Shown: positions 1 through 8,855 of the stretch, piece by piece
Position numbering within the stretch: the first letter of the stretch is position 1
Layout of the letters: every line of letters begins with the position of its first letter
Notes under the pieces: generated by a model
What the model saw: the letters and a program-made list of their open reading frames with translations, nothing else
Told to the model about the DNA's origin: nothing
Database searches by the model: none
Translations under genes and position numbers: made by a program
Origin: Aromatoleum tolulyticum
GTDB taxonomy: Bacteria > Pseudomonadota > Gammaproteobacteria > Burkholderiales > Rhodocyclaceae
Assembly (NCBI RefSeq): GCF_900156155.1
Contig: NZ_FTMD01000007.1
Location: 1 to 64,000 of the forward strand
Reading direction: 5' to 3'
DNA length: 64,000 bases

Positions 1-2
1 GC

Positions 3-983
3 ATCAAGACGCAGGAACTCGCCGCCACCCGCAGCGGCCAGGGCGGCTACAACCAGCTCGTGTTCGACGACACCGCGAATGAATCGCGCATCGAACTGTC
101 GAGCACCGCCCACGACACCCGCCTGCAACTGGGCCACCTCAAGCAGCAGAGCGGCAACGCCCGCGAAGCCAGCCGCGGCCACCACCTCGACAGCCGCGAA
201 GCGATCGAACGCAGCGAAGAGGCCCACGACCTCGTCAAGGGACTCGCCGCGATCGCACACAAGCACCACGCCGGCCTGGGCGCCGACGACACGCCCGACA
301 AACTGCCGGCCGGCACCTCGCTCGATCGCGCCCTGGAAGTCTTGCGCAGCACTGCAGACCGGCAGGCCGCGGACCGCCATGCGACGAACCCCGGCAGCTT
401 CCTCGCCGCCGGCGGCGGCACCGGCACCGTCACCGCCTGGTCCGAACCGCGCGTGCAATACAGCGCCCCCGCCGGCATCGCCCAGCTCACCCCGCAGGAC
501 CTGATCCTCGCCGCCGGCACGAACCTCGTCAGCACAAGCCGCGACACCCAGCTCGTCAGCCAGGGCAACCACAGCATGGCCGTCGCCCGCGGCCTGGCCC
601 TGTTCACGGCCGGCAAGGCGGGCACCGGATCGCAGCCGATCACCGAAACCGGCATCCACCTGCATGCCGCCAGCGGCGAAGTCAGCGTGCAAAGCCAGAG
701 CGGCAAGCTCAACGCCGCCGCCGACAAGCGGGTGACCGTCGCCAGCACCACCGCCGCGCTATCGGCCAGCGCCCGCAAGCACATCCTCGCCACCGCACAG
801 GGGGCGTATCTCAGGATCGAGGGCGGCAACATCCAGCTGCATGCGCCCGGCGCCGTAAAGCTGAAGGCGAGTCGAAAGAATCTAACAGGGCCCCGAAGCG
901 CAGCTCCGCTATCCCACAACTTCCCGCGATCTGAACTCGCTATTGAGAGCAAGCGGACCGCGAAATATCCCGTCTCGATCTGA
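3..983 (+). CDS. vgrG: Type VI secretion tip protein VgrG, C-terminal part (partial, 5' end outside window)
   Basis: The reading frame is open from the first bases and closes with TGA at 981-983, so only the C-terminal ~326 residues are present. The start of the visible part (KTQELAATRSGQGGYNQLVFDD, then ESRIELSSTAHDTRLQLGHL) is the hallmark region after the gp5/OB fold of Vgr proteins. A DUF2345-type repeat-rich beta region follows (HLHAASGEVSVQSQSGKLN, then RIEGGNIQLHAPGAVKLKA). VgrG trimers form the spike of the T6SS needle and carry effectors. The next gene starts 10 bases downstream on the same strand and encodes a cell-wall hydrolase, which fits a VgrG-linked effector. The last ~35 residues after LTGP are not typical core VgrG and could be an effector-docking tail (inference). 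Confidence 0.93.
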   Translation: MKTQELAATRSGQGGYNQLVFDDTANESRIELSSTAHDTRLQLGHLKQQSGNAREASRGHHLDSREAIERSEEAHDLVKGLAAIAHKHHAGLGADDTPDKLPAGTSLDRALEVLRSTADRQAADRHATNPGSFLAAGGGTGTVTAWSEPRVQYSAPAGIAQLTPQDLILAAGTNLVSTSRDTQLVSQGNHSMAVARGLALFTAGKAGTGSQPITETGIHLHAASGEVSVQSQSGKLNAAADKRVTVASTTAALSASARKHILATAQGAYLRIEGGNIQLHAPGAVKLKASRKNLTGPRSAAPLSHNFPRSELAIESKRTAKYPVSI

Positions 984-992
984 GGCCTCGGT

Positions 993-3191
993 ATGCTCAT
1001 CAGCCCCCCATTCCTTCCCCAGCGCAATGCCAACCAGAGCGACGAAGCGTGGCTCGGCGCGGCGATGACGCAACCTACCGGGCAACTGGCCAACACGGGT
1101 GCTCCGGAAGGCTCCTATCCCGTGAGCAACCAATTCGCCTGGCACAACGGCCTACACCTGCAAGGTCAGCAGGGAACCGACGGTCATACCGTTGTGCGGG
1201 CCATCGCCGACGGGGTGGTGATCTACGTCGCTCAGCCGAGAGAAGGCAACACGTCCCCCGCTGATCCTCAGAACTACAACCCGTTCGAAGATACCCCCGC
1301 CTGGACGGACAACGGCTGCATCATCATCCGACACACTACCGAGATCGGCGCCAACGGCGGCCAACCGACTGAAATCGTCTATTTCAGCCTCGTCACACAT
1401 CTCTGCCAAATAGCACGCATCACTCCGACCGGCCAAACCTCGCCGCGGATATTGCAGGCCGGCGATCGAGTCTGGCGCAAGGACGAGATCGGGCGCGCGG
1501 GGCAGATATATGGCCATTCGGGACAAATTCATTTCGAGATTTGCCTGGACGATGCCAACCTGACGCGCCTCATCGGGCGTCGCCCTGCCTGGGTCGCTCC
1601 TGACAACATCCCGGCCCCCACCGCGGACGGACGCATCGACGCAGTCTTTGGCTCAATCTGGTTCTACCTGCCTGCGAGCACACCGACGAGCGCCACCCGG
1701 CCTCAGACCCATCAGCGCACAATCACTCAGTCCACCTTGGGCGAACCACTGTGGCTGCAGATGACCTATGACCGGGGTCACTGTAGTTTCACGAGTCACA
1801 GCGCTATCGGGCGCAGGTTTCCGCAGCCCCGGCAAGATAATGTCGAATATGACCTTTACAGCGAAGCACATCGGCGGCACAACACCCTGCCGCAAGCCGT
1901 GCGTGCGCGGAGCAGTCCGAGCGGCTGGTACGAGCTGCTGCGCTTCGGGCGCAACCTCGGGCGCGGCGCCGCCCAGGCCGACAAGGATCCATTACCCACC
2001 GACGTCGCACATTGGCGCGAGATCCCGGGGCCGAACGGGCAATCCATTTGGGCCGACCTGAATGCCGAGGGGACGTACAAATTCAGCGATGCCGATTTCC
2101 TGCCGATCTGCGGCTGGAATTTCATAGATGACGACCCCAGCCCTGACGATCAGCGTTGCGACTCCAACAACCTGAAGAATCTGATCGCGGACTCCGACAC
2201 CCAGCGTACCGGTCGCCTGGAAACGGCCAATCTAGCCCCTAGGCTGGGCGACGTCAATGTCGCCCTAAAACTGCGCCGCCTCGTATGCCGATTCCCCAGC
2301 GAACTGGACCAGACCACGATCAATTCGCGCTACGCCTTCGTCCGCGAACTCCAACCTTTCGCCGAGAACGCTGACGCTTGGACCAACTTCGAACAGCACC
2401 TGCGCGCTATCAGCTTCCCCGATCTACCGACGGAATACACTGCCGCGGCTTGGCGACTTCACCCCGCTGAATTCATTTCGGTTATGAGAATGAGTGGCTG
2501 GCTAAGCCGAACCGAATTAGAGCGAATTTATCCGAACAACTACGAACAAAAATCAGGCAGAGTGATAAATACCGCACCGAATGCGCTGGACGACGCAACG
2601 AGAGAAAGATTCCGACACGCAATAAATCTCTGCATTAGAAAATATCTCGTTCATCAACACCCCTCACGACTTAGCCATTTCTTTGGGCAAGGCGCCGAAG
2701 AATCAAGAACATTAACGATGATGAGTGAACGGCGTAGCGAGTCCAGTTGCAATCAGCTCTATGGCGGAAGAATGGGAAACGATCAACCCGGAGATGGATA
2801 CCTCTTTCGCGGAAGAGGCATGAAACAGATCACCGGCAAGTACAATTACTCAGAATATTGGGTATATCGAGGCTGGATTGACCGCCGATCCTACACCGCG
2901 TCATGGTGGAGTGCCGCAAGAAATGTAATGCGCCCTCGCATAGACGACCCGGAAAGAGTATTGGCAGATCCTTACACAACGATTGATACCGGTGGTTGGT
3001 ATTGGACAGCATCGCCACACAGAGGAACCCCTCATGAAAGAAGCTCCATCAATGCGTTGGTGGGCGAAGATAGTCCTGATGATGCCAGCGTCGAAACCGT
3101 AACACGCGGAATAAATGGTGGAACGAATGGTCTCGACAACAGAACACACCACACATTAAGAATACACGGGATATTATGTGATGCCGTATAA
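993..3191 (+). CDS. Putative T6SS cell-wall effector: M23-like region plus C-terminal GH19/lysozyme-like domain
   Basis: The protein has 732 residues with no signal peptide, as expected for a cargo effector. Residues ~35-215 resemble an M23 peptidase fold (HNGLHLQG, VVRAIADGVVIYV, then GHSGQIHFEI). Its metal-binding signatures are imperfect: HNGLH instead of HxGxD, and QIHFE where HxH is expected. Residues ~560-732 carry a chitinase/lysozyme-like GH19 signature (FFGQGAEESRTL, then GDGYLFRGRGMKQITGKYNY). The context is vgrG directly upstream and a secreted small protein overlapping the 3' end. The start at 993 has GAGG 7 bases upstream. Base composition becomes clearly more AT-rich after about 2460, over the toxic domain, suggesting domain exchange. 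A secreted peptidoglycan hydrolase is well supported; the exact bond cut is not known. Confidence 0.8.
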   Translation: MLISPPFLPQRNANQSDEAWLGAAMTQPTGQLANTGAPEGSYPVSNQFAWHNGLHLQGQQGTDGHTVVRAIADGVVIYVAQPREGNTSPADPQNYNPFEDTPAWTDNGCIIIRHTTEIGANGGQPTEIVYFSLVTHLCQIARITPTGQTSPRILQAGDRVWRKDEIGRAGQIYGHSGQIHFEICLDDANLTRLIGRRPAWVAPDNIPAPTADGRIDAVFGSIWFYLPASTPTSATRPQTHQRTITQSTLGEPLWLQMTYDRGHCSFTSHSAIGRRFPQPRQDNVEYDLYSEAHRRHNTLPQAVRARSSPSGWYELLRFGRNLGRGAAQADKDPLPTDVAHWREIPGPNGQSIWADLNAEGTYKFSDADFLPICGWNFIDDDPSPDDQRCDSNNLKNLIADSDTQRTGRLETANLAPRLGDVNVALKLRRLVCRFPSELDQTTINSRYAFVRELQPFAENADAWTNFEQHLRAISFPDLPTEYTAAAWRLHPAEFISVMRMSGWLSRTELERIYPNNYEQKSGRVINTAPNALDDATRERFRHAINLCIRKYLVHQHPSRLSHFFGQGAEESRTLTMMSERRSESSCNQLYGGRMGNDQPGDGYLFRGRGMKQITGKYNYSEYWVYRGWIDRRSYTASWWSAARNVMRPRIDDPERVLADPYTTIDTGGWYWTASPHRGTPHERSSINALVGEDSPDDASVETVTRGINGGTNGLDNRTHHTLRIHGILCDAV

Positions 3192-3780
3192 ACCATATAT
3201 ATGGCTGTCTATCATTCTCTCATTATGCATTTCGATTAATGCAAAGGCGAATGATTCTTCATTAACCTTCAGCGGCGGCGGGATCTTATTGCACTACCCG
3301 ACCTCTGATTATTCGCGCATAACGTATCACGCGCCGGAGATAGCATGCCCGGCTGATGACTCGGCATGCCCAAGTTATTACCACATCAAATTGCGCAAAC
3401 TTCACCCCATCGGAGGGACTCAGTTCGACTCGGCATCTTCCTGCCTTGACTCAATTACTGTCTGCAGCAACATTCGCGGCGGTCAGAACTACTGGGTCAG
3501 CTCAGAAGGCGTGGTGAAGATTTCCGACCCGACTGCTCCGGTTTCAAAGAGGAATATGGGCAAGTGGGTCGTCTACGAGACCTTTTGGCTTTGTGGATGG
3601 AGCCCCACGAATGGCGAGTATTCCCCTTATGGCGGACAATGCTATTCGGCTGTTCTATCATCACCAGACAAGACGGTTGAATTCAATTTCTTGCTTGGAG
3701 AAGCAGGATGTAGCGAAATTAGAAAATGCTGGAGCACAACCCTGAGGAGACTCAGGCGCATGCTGTCGAGCGTCGAGTAG
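3178..3780 (+). CDS. Putative periplasmic immunity protein for the upstream T6SS effector
   Basis: The product is ~200 residues with an N-terminal signal peptide (PYIWLSIILSLCISINAKA) and several cysteines, consistent with an exported disulfide-bonded protein. The frame begins GTG-ATG at 3178/3181, overlapping the last bases of the effector (stop 3189-3191), so translation is probably coupled. A secreted protein is what would be needed to neutralise a peptidoglycan-degrading effector in the periplasm. I do not recognise the family; the immunity role is inferred from position and predicted location. The gene is much more AT-rich than the vgrG upstream and the genes downstream. Confidence 0.7.
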   Translation: MMPYKPYIWLSIILSLCISINAKANDSSLTFSGGGILLHYPTSDYSRITYHAPEIACPADDSACPSYYHIKLRKLHPIGGTQFDSASSCLDSITVCSNIRGGQNYWVSSEGVVKISDPTAPVSKRNMGKWVVYETFWLCGWSPTNGEYSPYGGQCYSAVLSSPDKTVEFNFLLGEAGCSEIRKCWSTTLRRLRRMLSSVE

Positions 3781-3867
3781 CCCGGCGTCGTCACAGAACG
3801 AAACGGTTCGCACGGAATCATCCGCTCCCCCCTGCGTCAAACTCCGACCAGAACGAAAGGAGTCGCC

Positions 3868-4233
3868 ATGAACTCCCCCATTTCCCCCGACAGGAACGCG
3901 GTCTCGACGGCGTTCGAACGCAGCCTGCTCGTACGGCTTCCCTTCGTGCTGGCGGGCGGCATGCTGGTCGCCGCGCTGGCACCGGCACTCGCCCGCCTGA
4001 TGGCCTGGGCCGGCATCGGTCCGGATCCCACGGCGAGCATCACCACTGCCGACATCATCGGCATCAGCATCCTGGGCCTGACCTTCAGCAGCGTCGCGGT
4101 GCTCGCGATCGGGGCCGTGATCGTGCTGATCATGAAGGGACCGGCCTACTTCGCCGATTCCTATCCGCTGCAGGATGCCGACCTTCCCGATCCGCCCGCG
4201 CCGGCGCGGCGCACGGGGCCCCGCCGGCACTGA
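3868..4233 (+). CDS. Small two-helix membrane protein of unknown function
   Basis: The 121-residue protein has two strong hydrophobic segments (about residues 20-45 and 62-90) and a charged, proline-rich C-terminal tail ending in PPAPARRTGPRRH. AAGGAG lies six bases before the ATG. I do not recognise a family. It stands alone between the T6SS genes and a convergent chemoreceptor gene, whose stop is only 18 bases away. Codon use is GC-rich like the core genes, so it is probably not part of the T6SS effector cassette. Confidence 0.7.
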   Translation: MNSPISPDRNAVSTAFERSLLVRLPFVLAGGMLVAALAPALARLMAWAGIGPDPTASITTADIIGISILGLTFSSVAVLAIGAVIVLIMKGPAYFADSYPLQDADLPDPPAPARRTGPRRH

Positions 4234-4251
4234 GGTCCGCGGTCGTCCGCG

Positions 4252-5880
4252 TCACACGCGGAAGCGGCCGACCATTCCCTGCATCTCCTCCGCGATGCCG
4301 CTCAGCGTGCGTGCCGAGGCCGCGGTGCTCGACGTCGCGCTGCTCGACGCCTCGGCATTCGTCGCGATCTGCTCGACGCGCTGGGCCACGTCGGTGGCCG
4401 CCGCGGTCTGTTCCTTGAGGCCGTCGGCGACGCCGGCGACGACCGTCGCGACCTCTTTCGCCTTGTCCTGAATCAGCGCCATCGCCGCACCGGTGTCGCG
4501 CGCGTGCCCGACGCTGGTGTTCACGGCATGGACGCCCGAATGGATGCCGTCGACGACCTGGCGCGTGGCCGCAAGGATGGAATCGACGGTGGTGGTGATT
4601 TCCGTCGTCGAGTGGGCCGTGCGCTCCGAGAGCTTGCGAACCTCGTCGGCGACCACGGCGAAGCCGCGCCCCTGATCGCCCGCGCGCGCCGCCTCGATCG
4701 CGGCGTTGAGGGCGAGGAGGTTGGTCTGGTCGGCAATGTCCTTGATCACCGCCACCAGCAGCGAGATCTTCTGCGACTGCTCGGCGAGCTTCCGGACCTC
4801 GTCGGCCGCCTGCTCGACGGTCACGGCCACGCCCTGGATCTCGCCGACGAGCCGCTCGATGTTCGTCCTGCCGGTCTCGGCGAGGCGGTCCGAGTCGCCC
4901 GCGAGCCGGCTCGCGTCGGTCGTCGCCTCCGAGATGTGGTTGATCGACACGGTGAGCTGCTCGATGTTCGCAGCGATCGACGTCGACGCCTCGGCCTGCA
5001 GCCCGGCACTGCGTTCGAGCTGCTCGACGTTGCCGGCGAGCTCTCGCGACGTATCGGTGATGCGGTCGGCGTTGCGGCGGGTTTCCCCGAGCGCGCTGCG
5101 CAGGGACTCCTGCATCTCGCGCATCGACCGGATCAGCTGGCCGAGCTCGTCGCGGCCGCCGCCGGGAATCGCTCCGGTCAGGTCGCCGCCCGCGATGCGC
5201 CGCGACGTCTCGGCCACCGACTGGACCCGTTCGATGATGCGGCGGGAGATCAGGTAGGACACCACGGCCGCGATCACGAGGGCGATCGCCGTCGCCGCCA
5301 GCGTCCACACGTGGGCGTCCTGCGCGTAAGCGGCGATTCGCGCCTTCGACGCCGCCGCACCATCGCGGTTGAACTTCACCAGCGCATCGGTCCTGTCGCG
5401 CAGCTCGTTCGCGCGTTTTACCCACTCGTCGCGGCGCAGCGCCTGCGCCTCGTTCTCCCGCCCCTCCTTGGCGAGCGCGACGGCCTTCCGCACCGCTTCG
5501 CGGTAGTTCGCAACCGCGCCACGGATCTCGCCGAGGAGCCGCTGTTCCGCATCGGACATATCCTGGCGCTCGTACTCGTCAATCGCCTTGCCGAGCGCGG
5601 CATCGAGTTCGGACAGGGATTGTTCGATCTTCGCCTTCTCCTCGGGGCTGCCGGGCAGCATGAACTCGAGGCTGCGCACGCGGTAGCGCAGCCGCTCCTG
5701 GCTGATGCGGCCGACGAGCTGGACCGAGGGCAGCCAGGTATCGGCAATCTCGTCCGAAGTGCGGATGATCTTGTCGAGCTGGTAGAGGCAGAAGGCGATC
5801 GCGAGGATCAGCGAACCGCAGGAGACACCCAGGCTGATGAGCAGCTTGGCGCGAAGACTGATGTTGTCGAACCATTCCAT
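4252..5880 (-). CDS. Methyl-accepting chemotaxis protein
   Basis: A 542-residue transmembrane chemoreceptor. The first helix is at ~11-31 ([20 protein letters not shown]) and a periplasmic four-helix-type sensor follows to ~190. A second membrane helix ([20 protein letters not shown]) leads into a HAMP domain ([21 protein letters not shown]) and a long coiled-coil signalling domain. The conserved hairpin tip ([20 protein letters not shown] and [16 protein letters not shown]) is near residue 390. It would relay ligand binding to CheA/CheW. The start at 5880 (MEWFDN) is chosen because GAGGG lies 8 bases upstream; the frame stays open further upstream but without coding character. No che genes are nearby. 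The ligand cannot be told from sequence. Confidence 0.95.
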   Translation of the reverse strand: MEWFDNISLRAKLLISLGVSCGSLILAIAFCLYQLDKIIRTSDEIADTWLPSVQLVGRISQERLRYRVRSLEFMLPGSPEEKAKIEQSLSELDAALGKAIDEYERQDMSDAEQRLLGEIRGAVANYREAVRKAVALAKEGRENEAQALRRDEWVKRANELRDRTDALVKFNRDGAAASKARIAAYAQDAHVWTLAATAIALVIAAVVSYLISRRIIERVQSVAETSRRIAGGDLTGAIPGGGRDELGQLIRSMREMQESLRSALGETRRNADRITDTSRELAGNVEQLERSAGLQAEASTSIAANIEQLTVSINHISEATTDASRLAGDSDRLAETGRTNIERLVGEIQGVAVTVEQAADEVRKLAEQSQKISLLVAVIKDIADQTNLLALNAAIEAARAGDQGRGFAVVADEVRKLSERTAHSTTEITTTVDSILAATRQVVDGIHSGVHAVNTSVGHARDTGAAMALIQDKAKEVATVVAGVADGLKEQTAAATDVAQRVEQIATNAEASSSATSSTAASARTLSGIAEEMQGMVGRFRV

Positions 5881-6083
5881 GACGTTCGCCCTCGTCTTGT
5901 GATTCTTATGGTCCTGCCGTCCATGTCGCCGCTCAGGTGCGCCCGGCCCGACACGGGACGGACGCATCCCCGCGGCGGCGTCGGGGATGGACTGCCACCC
6001 GGCATCATGCCGGGCGGCTATTCATCGTAGACCGTGAATCGCGTTGGTGCCGGAAGACGGCTGTGCGACGCCGGCTACGGCGA

Positions 6084-7178
6084 TCAGCCGCGCCGCGTCA
6101 GCAGCAGGCCGGCCTCGAGGTGATGGGTGTAGGGGAACTGGTCGAAGACCGCCGCAGCGGAAATTTCGTGCGTGTCGGCGAGCGCTGCGACGTTGTCGCG
6201 CAGGGTGTTCGGGTTGCAGGAGATGTAGAGGATGCGGTCGAAGCCGCGCGCGAGCTTGACGGTCGCATCGTCGAGGCCGCTGCGCGGTGGGTCGACGAAC
6301 AGCGTCGAGAAGCGGTAGCCGGCGAGATCGACTTCCTTCATGCGCCGGTATTCGCGCCCGCCGGCGAAGGCGTCGCTGATCTCGTCGCTCGACATGCGCA
6401 CCATGGTGATGTTGTGGACGCCGTTCGCCTCGATGTTGTAGTGCGCGGCGCGCACCGAGGACTTGCTGACCTCGGTCGCCAGCACGCGCTCGAACAGCGG
6501 CGCCAGCGCCATGGTGAAGTTGCCGTTGCCGCAGTAGAGCTCCAGCAGATCGCCACCCACGCCCGCAACCTGGCGCCGCGCCCAGCCCAGCATCTGGCGA
6601 TTCACGCCGCCGTTGGGCTGCGTGAAGCTGCCTTCGATCTGCTGGTAGCGCAGGCGCCGGCCATCCACGTCGAACTCTTCCAGCAGCCAGTCGCGGTCGA
6701 GCACGATCTTCTGCTTGCGGCTGCGGCCGATGACCTGCACGCCCAGTCCGGCCGCGAGCGCACGCGCCGACGCTTCCCAGTCCGTATCGAGCGCACGGTG
6801 GTAGACCAGGCTCACCATCAGCTCGCCGCTCAGCGTCGCGAGGAATTCGACCTGGAAGATCTTCTTCCGCAGCACCTCGTTCGCCCGCAGGGCGTCGCGC
6901 AGGCGCGGCATCAGCGCGCAGATCGGCGCCGCGGCGGCGGGGAAATCGTCGAGCAGCACCGGCGTCTTGGGGTCGTCGGAAGCGAACATCGCGTAGTCGA
7001 CGAGACCGTCGCCGTGGTGCCACATGCGGAATTCGGCGCGCAGGCGATAGTGCAGCGGCTCGGAGGCGAACACCTCCGGCGCGGGTACGCCCAGCGGTGC
7101 GAAATCGCCCGCGAAGCGGGCTGCCTTCTCGGCAAGCTGGCTGGAATATTCGGCGGGATCGAAGCGGGGCAGTGACAT
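6084..7178 (-). CDS. trmA: tRNA (uracil(54)-C5)-methyltransferase TrmA
   Basis: The 364-residue protein matches TrmA in length (about 366 in E. coli) and motifs. They include the SAM-binding ELYCGNGNFTMAL, FVDPPRSGLD, and the catalytic nucleophile segment YISCNPNTLRDN near the C-terminus. TrmA makes ribothymidine at position 54 of tRNAs and modifies tmRNA. The start at 7178 (MSLPRFDP) is picked by homology; the shine-dalgarno is weak (GAG only). The gene stands alone and is divergent from the small DUF3079 gene. Confidence 0.96.
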   Translation of the reverse strand: MSLPRFDPAEYSSQLAEKAARFAGDFAPLGVPAPEVFASEPLHYRLRAEFRMWHHGDGLVDYAMFASDDPKTPVLLDDFPAAAAPICALMPRLRDALRANEVLRKKIFQVEFLATLSGELMVSLVYHRALDTDWEASARALAAGLGVQVIGRSRKQKIVLDRDWLLEEFDVDGRRLRYQQIEGSFTQPNGGVNRQMLGWARRQVAGVGGDLLELYCGNGNFTMALAPLFERVLATEVSKSSVRAAHYNIEANGVHNITMVRMSSDEISDAFAGGREYRRMKEVDLAGYRFSTLFVDPPRSGLDDATVKLARGFDRILYISCNPNTLRDNVAALADTHEISAAAVFDQFPYTHHLEAGLLLTRRG

Positions 7179-7396
7179 CTCGGGTCGGCGGCGGTGGCGC
7201 CCTGCGTCGCGCGTGAAACGGAAGCGGCGAACGGGGGCAATCTGCGGAGACGCGACTATACGCCGCCCGCGCCTGCGATGCAGCCGCCGCCGCGGCGGAC
7301 AGTCTTGACGGGCATCAAAGCCCGCCAACGATGACCGAGTAAACTTGTCGGATATTTCCAGAACCCGCATCCCAAGCGGTCACGAGGCTCCCCGAC

Positions 7397-7612
7397 ATGG
7401 CCAAGAAGTTTCCCCTGCATCCCAAGCACCCTGAACGCATCTGCTGGGGTTGCGACAAGTACTGCCCGGCCGATTCCCTCGCCTGCGGCAACGGCTCCGG
7501 CCGCACCCTGCATCCCGCCGAGATGCTCGGCGAAGACTGGTATGAATACGGCGACTGGGGGCTGGACGTGGCGGAAGAGCCGAAGACGCCCGCTGAACCG
7601 GCAAGCCGCTGA
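7397..7612 (+). CDS. DUF3079 family small protein
   Basis: The 71-residue protein begins MAKKFPLHPKHPERICWGCD and has four cysteines, including CWGCDKYC and a following C in SLACGNGS. It probably binds metal. This matches my memory of the DUF3079 family, which has no known function. It sits between trmA (divergent) and a TfoX-type gene. Confidence 0.85.
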   Translation: MAKKFPLHPKHPERICWGCDKYCPADSLACGNGSGRTLHPAEMLGEDWYEYGDWGLDVAEEPKTPAEPASR

Positions 7613-7777
7613 CACCTTCAGGGGCAACACACCCCATCGCGGGCAGCATGACTTCCGCTGCGACACGCAGCGGTGAGCGACTGCGCCCGCATCGCCCGAA
7701 CATTCGCCCGCCTCGACCTTGCTGCGGTACTACACTGCAGCATGGGGGTCGCCCCCGATTCGCGGGAGACGCGCAGG

Positions 7778-8107
7778 ATGGCATTCGACGAAGGGCTCGC
7801 CGAGCGGCTGCGGGATGAATTCAGGGAGCGCCACGATATCGCCGAGAAGCGCATGTTCGGCGGCCTCGCCTTCATGCTGCACGGCCACATGTGCGTCGGC
7901 ATCGTCGACGACACGCTGGTCGTGCGCGTCGGCGCCGAACGCTACGAGGAAGCCCTGCGCAGAGCCCACGCGCGGCCGATGGACTTCACCGGGCGCCCCC
8001 TGACCGGTTTCGTGATGGTCGCACCGCCCGGCTTCGAGTCTGACGCCGACCTGTCGCGCTGGGTCAGTCGGGCCTTGCGCTTCAACGCTTCGCTGCCGCC
8101 GAAATGA
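7778..8107 (+). CDS. TfoX N-terminal domain protein
   Basis: The 109-residue protein consists of a single TfoX/Sxy N-terminal domain (RMFGGLAFMLHGHMCVGIVDDTLVVRVG, given in shortened form as RMFGGLAFMLHGHMCVGIV). It lacks the C-terminal helix-hairpin-helix half found in competence regulators. The start at 7778 (MAFDEGLAERL) follows GGGAGA and AGG upstream; the open frame to the 5' side does not look coding. Such stand-alone domains are common and unstudied, so no role in competence can be claimed. Confidence 0.85.
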   Translation: MAFDEGLAERLRDEFRERHDIAEKRMFGGLAFMLHGHMCVGIVDDTLVVRVGAERYEEALRRAHARPMDFTGRPLTGFVMVAPPGFESDADLSRWVSRALRFNASLPPK

Positions 8108-8231
8108 GTGGCGACGAGTGGCAACGCTGTGGCCCGGCCCGCGAAAATGCCTCCCCGCGGCCCCTCGCCGCCACTCTCCGTTACATCTCCACACGCAAGC
8201 ATCCGCCCACGGACCGGAGGGCCTGATTAAG

Positions 8232-8807
8232 ATGGCATCCATGTTCCGCCTCGTCACCCCGTCCGCACACCTGCAGCTGCTGGTCGCGATGCTGCGCAAT
8301 CCGGGCTCGACCGGCACGCTGCTGCCGTCATCGCGCACACTCGCAAACGCACTGGCGACTGCCGCGGAAGGCGCGGACCTCGTCGTCGAGCTGGGCGCAG
8401 GCACCGGCCCGGTCACCGACGCGCTGCTGACGAAGCTCCCCGACGTGCCACTGATCGCGGTCGAACTGCAGGCCGCCCTCGCGCAGCGCCTGCGCCATCG
8501 TTACCCGGCCGCGGACGTGCGCCAGGCGACGGCACGGCACGTGGTCGATTCGCTGTTCGACCGCCCGGGGCGGATCGTCCTCGTCTCCAGCCTGCCTTTC
8601 CGCTCGCTTCCCGAACACGTCGCGCACGAGACCGCGCACAGCCTGTGCCGCTTTCTCGCGCACAATCCGGAACGCAAGCTCGTGCAGTTCACCTACCACC
8701 CGCGCGCGCCCTTCGCGGCGCCACGCCACCTGCGCTGGAAACGCACCGCGGTGGTCTGGCGCAACACGCCGCCGGCGGGGATCTGGGAGCTGCGCCTCGC
8801 GCCCTGA
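8232..8807 (+). CDS. Phospholipid N-methyltransferase-like SAM-dependent methyltransferase
   Basis: The 191-residue protein carries a class I SAM-binding motif (DLVVELGAGTGPVTDALL) preceded by GTLLPSSRTLANAL. That opening is typical of the PmtA/rRNA-dimethylase-like phospholipid methyltransferase group. The segment VLVSSLPFRSLPEHV replaces the NPPY-type motif of rRNA dimethylases. PmtA enzymes convert phosphatidylethanolamine to phosphatidylcholine, but this short variant could have another substrate. GGAGG lies about 10 bases before the ATG at 8232; a second ATG at 8241 is possible. It converges on the FtsH-like gene. Confidence 0.8.
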   Translation: MASMFRLVTPSAHLQLLVAMLRNPGSTGTLLPSSRTLANALATAAEGADLVVELGAGTGPVTDALLTKLPDVPLIAVELQAALAQRLRHRYPAADVRQATARHVVDSLFDRPGRIVLVSSLPFRSLPEHVAHETAHSLCRFLAHNPERKLVQFTYHPRAPFAAPRHLRWKRTAVVWRNTPPAGIWELRLAP

Positions 8808-8828
8808 GCGGCGCGCCCTACCCGCATC

Positions 8829-8855
8829 GCGGGATGATGGCCCCAATCATCCCGC
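8829..8855. terminator. Perfect 10-bp hairpin between two convergent genes
   Basis: GCGGGATGAT at 8829-8838 and ATCATCCCGC at 8846-8855 form a perfect stem with a 7-base loop. It lies between the PmtA-like stop (8807) and the FtsH-like gene, covering that gene's stop codon (8847-8849). There is no T run. A bidirectional transcription end or mRNA 3' stabiliser is likely. Confidence 0.6.

Noticed and set aside
4504-6030. ~500-codon plus-strand frame opposite the chemoreceptor gene
   Set aside because: Antisense of highly conserved MCP signalling-domain codons; no ribosome site or domain.
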